Assembly (NCBI GenBank): GCA_018889975.1
Contig: CP076546.1
Span: 558,001-622,000 of the forward strand
Source: Bacillus sp. NP157
Lineage (GTDB): Bacteria; Pseudomonadota; Gammaproteobacteria; Xanthomonadales; Rhodanobacteraceae
Direction of reading: 5' to 3'
DNA length: 64,000 nt
The position numbers were made by a program, and so were the translations under genes. The notes below the pieces were generated by a model, which saw only the letters and a program-made list of their open reading frames with translations, was not told the DNA's origin and ran no database searches. Below, in pieces: positions 37,526 through 45,050 of this stretch (position 1 is its first letter; every line of letters starts with the position of its first letter).

Positions 37526-37561
37526 GGCTCCGCCGGCGCCCCTGTCGCCGGCGGAGCCTTT
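37526..37561 (+). terminator. Probable terminator of the second cold-shock gene
   Basis: Perfect 13 bp GC-rich stem GGCTCCGCCGGCG / CGCCGGCGGAGCC around a 7 base loop, followed by only three T, so it may be weak or Rho-assisted. Confidence 0.7.
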
Positions 37562-37585
37562 CCATGTCTGGACCCCGGTAAATGC

Positions 37586-38446
37586 ATGAGCGAACCTGTC
37601 CCTGGCGGCATGCGGACGACGCTGCCGTTGCGCATGGCCGATGGGGCCCGCGCCGACCTTCTCCTGTTCCAGCCCGTGGGCCCCGCTCGCGCCGTGCTGC
37701 TCTGGGTCCCTGCGCTGGGCGTCGCCGCGCGCCACTACGAGCCGTACGCGCAGGCCCTGGCCGCCCTCGGTGTCGCCGTGGCCGTCCACGAGTGGCGTGG
37801 GCATGGTTCGAGCGATCGCCGCGCCGGCCGTCGTAGCAACTGGGGCTACCGCACCCTGCTCACCGACGACCTGCCGGCTAGCCTGGCCGCGCTGGTCGCC
37901 GCCTGCCCGGGGCTGCCGACCTACCTCGGTGGCCATAGCCTGGGAGGGCAACTGTCCTGCCTGCTGGCCGCCGCCACGAAGGTGCCGCTCGCCGGCATCG
38001 TACTGGTGGCCAGCGGTGCACCGTACTGGCGTCGCTTCCATCCCTGGGTAGGCCTCGCCTACGTGGCCGCGCCCCTGCTTGCCCACGTCGTCGGTCGGCT
38101 GCCGGGCCGGCAGATCGGCTTCGGTGGTAACGAAGCGCGTGGGGTCATCGCCGACTGGGCGCGGACGGGTCGTACGGGCCGCTATGCAGCCCGCGGCTTG
38201 CCCGCCGACCTTGAGGCAAATCTGAGGCGTCAGCATGCCCCCGTGCTGGCGCTGCGCCTGCGCGACGACTGGCTCGGCCCCGAGCCATCCTTGCTGTACC
38301 TGCTGGACAAGATGCCGGATGCCCCGCGTACGCTCGGTGTCGTGGCGCCGGAGGACCTCGCCGGCAGCAAGGCCGACCACTTCGCGTGGATGCGCGTGCC
38401 GTCGCGAATCGCCGCGCGGGTCGCCGCATGGATCGAGCAGGCCTGA
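37586..38446 (+). CDS. Alpha/beta hydrolase
   Basis: 286-residue serine hydrolase of the alpha/beta fold. Nucleophile elbow GHSLGG (Ser near residue 119), oxyanion-side segment VAVHEWRGHGSSDRR, and a late His in SKADHFAWMR as probable catalytic histidine. The HSLGG context and N-terminal ADLLLFQP... recall monoacylglycerol lipase-like or 'serine aminopeptidase S33' hydrolases. No signal peptide. The substrate is unknown. Single gene between the cold-shock and pirin genes. Confidence 0.85.
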   Translation: MSEPVPGGMRTTLPLRMADGARADLLLFQPVGPARAVLLWVPALGVAARHYEPYAQALAALGVAVAVHEWRGHGSSDRRAGRRSNWGYRTLLTDDLPASLAALVAACPGLPTYLGGHSLGGQLSCLLAAATKVPLAGIVLVASGAPYWRRFHPWVGLAYVAAPLLAHVVGRLPGRQIGFGGNEARGVIADWARTGRTGRYAARGLPADLEANLRRQHAPVLALRLRDDWLGPEPSLLYLLDKMPDAPRTLGVVAPEDLAGSKADHFAWMRVPSRIAARVAAWIEQA

Positions 38447-38516
38447 TCGGCTGCCGGTCGTCGGCCGGCGGTCATCGGCCAGCGGTGATCGCCCCGCCAT
38501 CGGTTAGGCTTGGCGC

Positions 38517-39392
38517 ATGAGCACCGACTTCATCGATGGCAAGCAGCGCGACCTGGGCGATGGCTTCACCGTGCGGCGCATGCTGCCGCACCTGAAAGCC
38601 CGCCACGTGGGTCCCTTCGTCTTCTTCGACATGATGGGCCCGGCCCACTTCGGCGAGGACAGCGGCATGGACGTGCGTCCGCACCCACACATCGGCCTGG
38701 CCACGGTCACGTGGTTGTTCAGTGGTGCGATCCGCCATCGCGACAGCCTTGGCAGCAACGTCGACATCCACCCGGGCGACGTGAACTGGATGACTGCCGG
38801 GCGCGGCATCGTGCATTCCGAGCGGACGCCGCCGGACGAGCGTCACCACGGACAGGACCTGCACGGGATCCAGGTCTGGGTAGCCCTGCCGAAGAGCCAC
38901 GAAGACATCGCCCCCGAATTCCACCACCATCCGGCCGCTTCGCTACCGACGGTCGAGGTGGAGGGCGGGCGACTGGTGGTGATCGCCGGCGATGCCTTTG
39001 GCGTGACATCGCCTGTGCGGGTGTTCGCGCCGATGTTTTTCGTCGAGGCCCGGCTGGAAGCGGGCGTGCAACTGCCGATGCCCGTACAGCACGCGGAGTG
39101 GGGCGCCTACGTGGTCGAAGGCGCGGCGCGCTTCGGCGGCCTCGCGCTGCAGGCGCTGGACATGGCCGTGGCGCACGACGGCGAACCGCCCGTGCTGGAG
39201 ACCACCGAACCGTCGCTGGTGATGTTGTTCGGCGGCGCGCCACTCGATGGCGAGCGGCACCTGTGGTGGAATTTCGTGGCGAGCTCAAAAGAGCTGATCG
39301 AGGCGGCGAAAGCCGACTGGACCGAACAGGCCGGACGCTTTCCCATCGTGCCCGGCGACGAGCACGAACGGATCCCGCTACCCACCTACTGA
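38517..39392 (+). CDS. Pirin family protein
   Basis: 291-residue bicupin protein of the pirin family. The N-terminal cupin has the metal-site pattern HPHIGLATVTWLFSG, RDSLGSN and NWMTAGRGIVHSE (His, His, His, Glu). The C-terminal cupin is degenerate, as usual. Known relatives include quercetinase-like YhhW and regulators in other organisms; the actual role cannot be told. Starts at ATG 38517; the Mpo1-like gene follows after 13 bp and may be cotranscribed. Confidence 0.93.
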   Translation: MSTDFIDGKQRDLGDGFTVRRMLPHLKARHVGPFVFFDMMGPAHFGEDSGMDVRPHPHIGLATVTWLFSGAIRHRDSLGSNVDIHPGDVNWMTAGRGIVHSERTPPDERHHGQDLHGIQVWVALPKSHEDIAPEFHHHPAASLPTVEVEGGRLVVIAGDAFGVTSPVRVFAPMFFVEARLEAGVQLPMPVQHAEWGAYVVEGAARFGGLALQALDMAVAHDGEPPVLETTEPSLVMLFGGAPLDGERHLWWNFVASSKELIEAAKADWTEQAGRFPIVPGDEHERIPLPTY

Positions 39393-39405
39393 CGCGGAGT
39401 TGTGC

Positions 39406-39711
39406 ATGGCCCGGTTCGCCACGTTTCGCGACTTCTATCCCTTTTACCTCGGCGAGCACGCGGAAGTGCGCTGCAGGCGCCTGCATTTCGCCGGCAGCCT
39501 GCTGGTGATCCTGGCGATCGCCCTTGCCATCGCCACCGGCCACCTGGCGTGGCTATGGCTGGCGCCGGTGGGCGGCTATGGCTTCGCGTGGATCGGCCAC
39601 TTTGTTTTCGAAAAGAATCGCCCAGCCACCTTCCAGCATCCGCTCTACAGCCTCATGGGTGACTGGGTCATGTTCTGGGACATCCTGCGCGGGCGCGTCA
39701 CGCTTCGCTGA
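39406..39711 (+). CDS. Mpo1-like (DUF962) membrane protein
   Basis: 101-residue inner-membrane protein of the DUF962/Mpo1 family (the yeast member oxidises 2-hydroxy fatty acids using iron). Conserved histidines lie in the segments FYLGEH, RRLHFAGS, WIGHFVFEKNRPATFQHPLYSLMGDW; two hydrophobic helices sit at about 30-65. The start is ATG 39406 after GGAG; TTG 39400 is an alternative. Follows the pirin gene. Confidence 0.88.
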   Translation: MARFATFRDFYPFYLGEHAEVRCRRLHFAGSLLVILAIALAIATGHLAWLWLAPVGGYGFAWIGHFVFEKNRPATFQHPLYSLMGDWVMFWDILRGRVTLR

Positions 39712-39737
39712 GTGCAACGGACGCGCGCCGCGCCTCG

Positions 39738-41000
39738 TCAGGCCACTTCGAACGATGCGTTGCGCGGTTCACTGCGCATGCGTCGACGGCTGGCGCTCCA
39801 TGCCGGCAGGTCGAGTTCGTCGCGCGCACGACGGCACGCGCTGAGCAGGTGTTCCACGTCCTCGTCGTCCATGCCCGCATTCAGGGTCAGGCGCAGCAAC
39901 GACCGGTTCACCGTGGTCGCCGGTGCGCTGAACACTGAGCCGAACACGCCATGGTTTTCCATGATGTCGCGGACGCGGCCGGTCAGGATTTCCTGGCCCG
40001 CCTCGAAGGCGATGATCTGCTCGGTGCCGTCACCGATCGGGAAACCCAGGGCGGTCAGTTCCGCGCGTACATGGCGGGTCACTTCGCGCAGGCGCTCGCG
40101 GCGCCAGCCTTCCGACTGGATCACCTGGTGCGAGGCCGACAGCCCGGCCAGCTCGAACGGCAACAGCGACGAACTGAAGATCGCCGGTAGCGCTTCGCAG
40201 CCGAAGTAGTCCTTGAAGCGGGTGGTGCAGGCGATGAAGCCGGCGCGCGAGCAATAGGCCTTGGCCAGGCTCGCCGTGATGAAGTGCACGCGGTCGTTCA
40301 GGCCGAGGCTGGCGACGAGGCCTTCGCCACGCGCGCCGTGCGTTCCCAGCGAGTGGGATTCGTCGACGACCAGCACGCAACCGTTGGCTTCGGACAGGTC
40401 GGCGATGTCCTCCAGCGGCGAGAGGCTGCCGTTGGTGCTGTACACGCTGTCGACCACGATCACGCCCGGGCCATGGCGCAGGATCTGTCGCGCCAGGTGC
40501 TGCACGTCGTTGTGCAGGATCGACACGGCCTTTGCCCCGGCGCTGCGAATACCCTCCCAGAGCGAAGCATGCGCAAGCATGTCGACGTAGACCGGCACGC
40601 GCTCGCCGGCGATGGACTGGATCAGCCCCACGTTCGCGGCGAACCCGGATTGGGCGAGGATGCCGTCCTCGCTACCCACGGCACGGGCCAGCTCGGCTTC
40701 CACGCGATGCAGTGGCTGGTCGGCGTCCTGCTGGAACAGCGCCGACATCATCATGCCCAGGCCGCCGGATGCCAGCGCCTCGCGTTGGGCTTCGACGATC
40801 GCCGGATGCCCGGCGATGGCGAGGTAATCGTTGCTCTGCAGCATCAGGTCGCCTGCGCGGGATGTGCGACCGCGCAAAATGTGACGACCACCCCAGTCAA
40901 TGGCGACCCGTTCTTGGTGAAATCGCTCCACCCGGCGCTGCACGAAATCGGGAAGCGTCGGTGCCCTGGCGATGCGCTGCGCCGCAATAACATGGTCCAT
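39738..41000 (-). CDS. cqsA: CqsA/LqsA-type alpha-hydroxyketone autoinducer synthase
   Basis: PLP-dependent alpha-oxoamine synthase that would join an acyl-CoA to an amino acid-derived unit to make an alpha-hydroxyketone (CAI-1/LAI-1 class) signal. 420 residues; Vibrio CqsA is about 390, and the last ~30 here are an extension. Close likeness to CqsA as I know it: LPDFVQRRV start, ILQSNDYLA-like LMLQSNDYLAIAGHP, SQSGWNANVGL-like AQSGFAANVGLIQ, HASLWEG, RHGPGVIVVDSVYST, LVVDESHSLGTHG, Schiff-base Lys247 in ITASLAKAYCSRAG, LPAIFSSSLLPFE, NHGVFGSVFSAPAT. Plain AONS/KBL enzymes lack several of these. Next to a sensor kinase and LqsR-like regulator. Confidence 0.92.
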   Translation of the reverse strand: MDHVIAAQRIARAPTLPDFVQRRVERFHQERVAIDWGGRHILRGRTSRAGDLMLQSNDYLAIAGHPAIVEAQREALASGGLGMMMSALFQQDADQPLHRVEAELARAVGSEDGILAQSGFAANVGLIQSIAGERVPVYVDMLAHASLWEGIRSAGAKAVSILHNDVQHLARQILRHGPGVIVVDSVYSTNGSLSPLEDIADLSEANGCVLVVDESHSLGTHGARGEGLVASLGLNDRVHFITASLAKAYCSRAGFIACTTRFKDYFGCEALPAIFSSSLLPFELAGLSASHQVIQSEGWRRERLREVTRHVRAELTALGFPIGDGTEQIIAFEAGQEILTGRVRDIMENHGVFGSVFSAPATTVNRSLLRLTLNAGMDDEDVEHLLSACRRARDELDLPAWSASRRRMRSEPRNASFEVA

Positions 41001-41280
41001 GTTTTATCTCTCTCTCGTTGGGGGAATGTCGGGCGATATCGACGGCGCCGCCCGATGGACGACGCGCGCACGCCTGCCTCGCCCAGGCCGGCGCGTGAAA
41101 TCGAGAGAGGCGATCCGCTCCGGCCCTGGACGTCAGGCGCGGCACGTGCCTGCTGTGAGAGAGGTCGCGCGGATGAGGCGGTCGCAGCGACGACAGCCCG
41201 AGCATACGGCCACGCACGCCCGACGGGGCCAGTGAATCCGGCAGCCCCGGGGCGTCAGTGCAGGCAGGTTTGGCTTAGGG
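41001..41280. other. Upstream region of the autoinducer synthase gene
   Basis: 280 bp between the regulator stop and the synthase start; large enough for its own promoter and leader. Contains a 10 bp palindrome GGCACGTGCC (41141-41150) that could be an operator, and purine-rich AGAGAGAGA just before the synthase ATG as ribosome binding site. No reliable promoter boxes. Confidence 0.5.
41141..41150. promoter_or_regulatory. Perfect palindrome upstream of the autoinducer synthase
   Basis: GGCACGTGCC, 141 bp before the synthase ATG. Only a candidate operator; a 10 bp GC-rich palindrome can occur by chance. Confidence 0.2.
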
Positions 41281-42321
41281 TCAGATAAAGCGCGGGCGGC
41301 TGTCGGCGGACAGGCTCAGGTCCTGTTCGCGAAGCCAGCTGCGGTACGACTTGACGTGCTGGAGGCGGAAACGCTCCACGTCATCGATGAGGGCGTAGTA
41401 ATACCACTGCTCGCCGGACACGGCCGTGGCCGCGTACATGTGCGCCTCGGGATTCTCGACGCCCTTGTGGTAGAAACCGTCGCGGGAGTTGAACCAGGGC
41501 AGGGCCTCGCCGCTGCGCAGGGCCTCGAGCACGCCCGTGGGAGCACCCAGGTCGGAGGCGATCTCGTAGTGGGTGCGCAGGTCTTCGTCGGTCTGCACCA
41601 GCAGGAATCGGCCGATGCCCCACGCATCCACCAGCAGCAGGCCCGTGGGGTTGCAGTGCACGTAGCACTCCACCGGCTGGAACGTGGCGGTGACGCTCTG
41701 CAGGACGTCGCGGAAGGCCGGGTCGCGCAGGAAGCGGAAATTGCCCAGGGCGAGCGTTTCCGCCACGAAGGCGCTGGCCCGCTCGAAATAGCGCCGCTGC
41801 AACTCGACGATCGCGGTCTGCAGCTTTTCGATCGCCAGGGGATCGTTCTTGCGGATGAAACGGTCGATCACGCCCGAGTTGAAGGCATCGATCGCCGTCG
41901 CGTCGTCGGCCCGGCCGGTCAGCAGGATCTTGCCGATATGCGGGTTGGGCAGCCGCTTGCAGAAGGTGATGCCGTCCATTTCGGGCATCGCCTGGTCCAC
42001 GACCACGACCGAGATCTCGGCGAACCGCTCCGGGTCGTAGACCACCCGGTGGATCGAGTCGATGTCCAGCGCCACCAGTTCCTGGGTTTCGGACGGGCGG
42101 TCTTTCCAGCGGTAGAGCCAGCCACCGCCCGGCACCGGGCGGCTGCCATTGTTGCCCATCATCGCCAGCGCGCTGCGTGGCGAACTGAAGGTGCGGACCC
42201 GGACCATGGGGTCGAGCAGCAACGGGACGACGTCGAGGTATTCCTCGTGGTCGTCCACGAGGACCGTGGTCGTCGGGAAATGGAAGGGCTGGATATCACC
42301 CTGCGAATTCAGCGTCATCAC
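41281..42321 (-). CDS. lqsR: LqsR-type response regulator
   Basis: 346-residue response regulator with an atypical receiver domain. Acidic pocket VLVDDHEEYLD (Asp23, Asp24), then an insertion of roughly 40 residues (RPVPGGGWLYRWKDRPSETQ region) before the phosphoacceptor strand VVVVDQAMPEMDG with Asp109. LLTGRADD and FIRKND (Lys) complete the fold. Legionella LqsR has the same displaced acceptor (Asp108 by memory). The C-terminal ~180 residues are neither a known DNA-binding nor GGDEF domain; they contain a PAS-like or LqsR-specific fold (FQPVECYVHCNPTG). ATG overlaps the kinase stop (ATGA), so they are coupled. Confidence 0.85.
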   Translation of the reverse strand: MMTLNSQGDIQPFHFPTTTVLVDDHEEYLDVVPLLLDPMVRVRTFSSPRSALAMMGNNGSRPVPGGGWLYRWKDRPSETQELVALDIDSIHRVVYDPERFAEISVVVVDQAMPEMDGITFCKRLPNPHIGKILLTGRADDATAIDAFNSGVIDRFIRKNDPLAIEKLQTAIVELQRRYFERASAFVAETLALGNFRFLRDPAFRDVLQSVTATFQPVECYVHCNPTGLLLVDAWGIGRFLLVQTDEDLRTHYEIASDLGAPTGVLEALRSGEALPWFNSRDGFYHKGVENPEAHMYAATAVSGEQWYYYALIDDVERFRLQHVKSYRSWLREQDLSLSADSRPRFI

Positions 42322-43700
42322 TGCCGGACCCCGGTCTCCGTGCGCGGAAAGGTGAGGGTGAACTCCGTGAATTCACCCAGGTTGGTACGGCAAACGATGC
42401 CACCGCCCATATGCTCCATCGCCGCGCGACAAAAAGCGAGTCCTATCCCAAGGCCGGTGATGTTCCCGGTACCCGCGCTGTCGCTGGAATACGAGTAAAA
42501 ACGGTTGAAAATCCGGGGTAGTACGTCCGGGGGGATGCCCGGGCCGGTGTCGTGCACCGTGATGTGATTGCCGTTTTCGCCTGCTTCTATGAACACCCGG
42601 ATATCGCCCTTGCCGGCGCGATCGGTATGGAAAAGCGCATTGCGCAGCAAATTGAACAGGACGTGGACCACCAGGGTCTCCTCGCCCATCATCGGGAAAT
42701 CGCCCGTGGAGGAGAGCGTGATCCGCTCGCGCTCGGCCCGCGAGCCGTAGGGGAACCGGCGCAGGGCCTGCTCGACGCAGTCGCGCGCGCCCAGCAGGGT
42801 GAGCGGCACTTCGCCGATCGGCCGGGCCGACAGCAGCAACATGTCGATGATGGTGTTGGCGTAGGTCACCTCGCGTTCCATTACGCCGATGCTGCGCTCC
42901 AGGGCATGCAGGTTCTGGGTCCGCATCTCGGGCACGGCCAGGCCTTCGCCCTCGGCCAGGCGATGGCTGCGGATCAGGTCGGGCATGTAGCGGGCGACCG
43001 CGCGGGCGGCGATGCGCAGGGAGCCCAGCGGGGTGCGCAGCTCATGGGCGATGTTGTTCGAGGCGGCGGTGAGCGCGTCGATCCGGCTCTGTTCGGCCAT
43101 GTTGGAGGACACCGTGCAGGTGGCACCGCCGACCATGCCGAACAGCAGCAGCGGGATGTATTCGAGCATCGTGCGCGTGTGCAGCACGGCGTCGGGGGAT
43201 AGGGCGAAGGCGATGCCGGCCAGGATCGACCCGGTGGTGAACACCAGCAGGAAACTGGTCAGGTCGAACAGCATCATCAGCAGCATGACGCAGGCCATGT
43301 GGGTCATGAGCCACGGCGGCGTGGCGTTGCGCAGGGTCATGTAGCCGACGAAGAACGGCATCGCGACGGTCATCGCGAAATACCAGTACGTGGGCAGGTA
43401 GGCGCGCAGCCGGCGTGGCCACCACGGCAACAGGGCCAGCGGTATGAAAGTGGCACTGCAGGCCAGCCGCATCGGCAGGTTTTCGTAGGGCTGCGGGAAC
43501 AGGTAAGCCCACACCGGGTAGTACACCGCCAGGCAGAAGCTGCCGACCACGCCGATCGCGACCATCTTCGGCTGCGAGTAGCGCGTACGCAGCCACATCG
43601 TGGTCTCGAACCGGGCCAGCGCGCGCAGCAACAGCCACAGCTGCAGCCGCAGGAACGGCAGGCGGGGCGTGGGCTGGTCGTCCGGAGGGAGCGGGGACAT
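42318..43700 (-). CDS. lqsS: CqsS/LqsS-type membrane histidine kinase
   Basis: 460-residue inner-membrane sensor kinase. The N-terminal ~190 residues hold about six helices with WAYLFPQPYENLPMRL after the first, a segment characteristic of CqsS/LqsS alpha-hydroxyketone receptors as I remember them. Dimerisation box ASNNIAHELRTPLGS with phospho-acceptor His219; N-box FNLLRNALFH; G1 DTGPGIPPDVLPRIFNRFYS; G2 GLGIGLAF. No fused receiver domain, unlike Vibrio CqsS and like Legionella LqsS. ATG 43700 lies 17 bp after the cytochrome c' gene and the stop overlaps the regulator start. Confidence 0.87.
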   Translation of the reverse strand: MSPLPPDDQPTPRLPFLRLQLWLLLRALARFETTMWLRTRYSQPKMVAIGVVGSFCLAVYYPVWAYLFPQPYENLPMRLACSATFIPLALLPWWPRRLRAYLPTYWYFAMTVAMPFFVGYMTLRNATPPWLMTHMACVMLLMMLFDLTSFLLVFTTGSILAGIAFALSPDAVLHTRTMLEYIPLLLFGMVGGATCTVSSNMAEQSRIDALTAASNNIAHELRTPLGSLRIAARAVARYMPDLIRSHRLAEGEGLAVPEMRTQNLHALERSIGVMEREVTYANTIIDMLLLSARPIGEVPLTLLGARDCVEQALRRFPYGSRAERERITLSSTGDFPMMGEETLVVHVLFNLLRNALFHTDRAGKGDIRVFIEAGENGNHITVHDTGPGIPPDVLPRIFNRFYSYSSDSAGTGNITGLGIGLAFCRAAMEHMGGGIVCRTNLGEFTEFTLTFPRTETGVRQ

Positions 43701-43717
43701 GGGTGGCGTGCGCAGCG

Positions 43718-44107
43718 TCAGCGGTATTGCTGGTGGCAGGACGAGCAGGCGTCGCCGACCGGCTTGAGCGCCGTGGCGAGGGCCTCGCACGTCGCCGGGG
43801 CAGCCGCGATGGCGCCGTCCAGGGCCTGGGTCAGCTTGCCCGCCGCCTCGCCGAAGCCGGCGTCGGTACCCGGGAAAGCCTCGCCGATGTCGCCGGCGTC
43901 CTGGCGCATGCGGGCCAGGTGCAGGGCCGATGCCTTGCCATCGCACTGCTTCGCCCGCACGTTGCCCCGGAGCGCGCCCATGTGATGCTGCATTACGGCC
44001 ATCACGCCGTCATGGAACGGCGTGGCCTGGCGCAGGGCGGAGATCGCGAAGGTGGCGCCCAGCGCGCCTACGACAAGGCCCAGCACGACGAGGAGCAGCG
44101 CGCGCAT
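43718..44107 (-). CDS. Cytochrome c'-like protein
   Basis: 129-residue periplasmic heme protein. N-terminal signal/anchor helix (LLLVVLGLVVGALGATFAI), a four-helix-bundle body, and the C-terminal heme site CSSCHQQYR (Cys121, Cys124, His125, with the YR of the cytochrome c' signature). It may stay anchored by the uncleaved helix. Cytochromes c' bind NO and CO; a redox or NO link is possible. It is first in the apparent operon with the sensor kinase (17 bp gap), which is unusual for an Lqs-type locus. Confidence 0.87.
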   Translation of the reverse strand: MRALLLVVLGLVVGALGATFAISALRQATPFHDGVMAVMQHHMGALRGNVRAKQCDGKASALHLARMRQDAGDIGEAFPGTDAGFGEAAGKLTQALDGAIAAAPATCEALATALKPVGDACSSCHQQYR

Positions 44108-44201
44108 CGGTATTCCATGGCTTGAGACGCAGCCAGCATAGCGGACAAACCCGTTGTTTCAATATGAGATAATGCACATCGAACCCCAGACAGAGACTCA
44201 A

Positions 44202-44984
44202 GTGAGCACGGCCCAGGCCGAACGTTTCGCCGGCATCGAGCGGCTGTATGGCCGCGGCACCCTGGACCGCCTTGCCCACGCGCATGTCTGCGTCATCGGC
44301 GTGGGTGGCGTTGGCTCGTGGGCGGCCGAGGCGCTGGCCCGCAGTGGCATTGGCCGGCTGACCCTGATCGACGGCGACGACGTCTGCCTGTCGAACACCA
44401 ACCGCCAGATGCATGCCCTGGATGGCCAGTACGGCAAACCCAAGGTGGGCGTCGTGGCCGAGCGCGCGCATGCGATCAACCCGACCTTGCGGATGGAGGC
44501 GATGGAGCGTTTCCTGACCCCCTCCAGCCTGGACGAGTTGCTGGACCGCAATTACGACGTCGTGATCGACGCCTGCGATGCGATGAAGGTGAAGCTGGAG
44601 ACGATCGTCTGGTGCCGTCGGCGCAAGGTGCCGCTGGTGACCGTGGGCGCCGCGGGCGGACGTACCGATCCGACGCTGATCCGCGTGCGCGACCTGTCGC
44701 GCACGGAGCACGACGCGATGCTGAGCACGATCCGCAAGCGGCTGCGCCAGGAGTACAACTTCCCGCGTAACCCGGATCGGTTCTTCGGCGTGTCGGCGGT
44801 GTATTCGTTGCAGAACGTGCAGTATCCGCAGGCGGATGGCAGCGTCTGTGGCGTGCGCCCGCCGGGTAGCGATGCGTTGAAGCTGGATTGCGGCGGCGGC
44901 CTCGGTGCCGCGACGCATGTGACCGGTGCGTTCGCCTTCGCCGCCGTTGGCAAGGCCCTCGAGAAGCTCACCACGCGGCCCTGA
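44202..44984 (+). CDS. tcdA: tRNA threonylcarbamoyladenosine dehydratase (TcdA/CsdL)
   Basis: E1-like ATP-dependent enzyme that converts t6A37 in tRNA to its cyclic form. 260 residues from GTG 44202; this gives the family start (MSTAQAERFAGIERLYG), while ATG 44172 lies on a -10-like GATAAT and is less likely. ThiF fold: CVIGVGGVGSWAAEALARSGIG, DGDDVCLSNTNRQ, SLQNVQYPQADG, and CGGGLGAATHVTGAF. Divergent from the cytochrome c' gene. A REP begins right after the stop. Confidence 0.94.
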   Translation: MSTAQAERFAGIERLYGRGTLDRLAHAHVCVIGVGGVGSWAAEALARSGIGRLTLIDGDDVCLSNTNRQMHALDGQYGKPKVGVVAERAHAINPTLRMEAMERFLTPSSLDELLDRNYDVVIDACDAMKVKLETIVWCRRRKVPLVTVGAAGGRTDPTLIRVRDLSRTEHDAMLSTIRKRLRQEYNFPRNPDRFFGVSAVYSLQNVQYPQADGSVCGVRPPGSDALKLDCGGGLGAATHVTGAFAFAAVGKALEKLTTRP

Positions 44985-45006
44985 TCGCGCGCAGGCGCGC
45001 TCCTAC
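44985..45006 (-). repeat. REP hairpin
   Basis: Complete minus-oriented unit starting one base after the tcdA stop; followed in the same orientation by the unit at 45029. Confidence 0.8.
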
Positions 45007-45028
45007 CGGGGGCGGGGCGGGGTGGTGA

Positions 45029-45050
45029 TCGCGCGCGGGCGCGCTCCTAC
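45029..45050 (-). repeat. REP hairpin containing a gene's stop codon
   Basis: Minus-oriented unit (one base variant). Its TAG (45047-45049) is the stop codon of the aminotransferase gene. Confidence 0.82.

Noticed and set aside
39738-41000. Calling the synthase a plain 8-amino-7-oxononanoate synthase (BioF) or a second Kbl
   Set aside because: It has the CqsA-specific stretches (HASLWEG, SHSLGTHG, FSSSLLPFE, NHGVFGSVF) and lies beside LqsR/LqsS-like genes; no bio genes are present, and a typical Kbl is already at 58447.
41141-41150. Calling GGCACGTGCC a LuxR box or sigma-54 promoter
   Set aside because: Too short for a lux box and lacking the GG-N10-GC spacing of sigma-54; kept only as a weak candidate operator.
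40897-41217. Possible 106-codon gene upstream of the autoinducer synthase
   Set aside because: Overlaps the synthase start out of frame, has no ribosome binding site and a random-looking Arg/His-rich composition.
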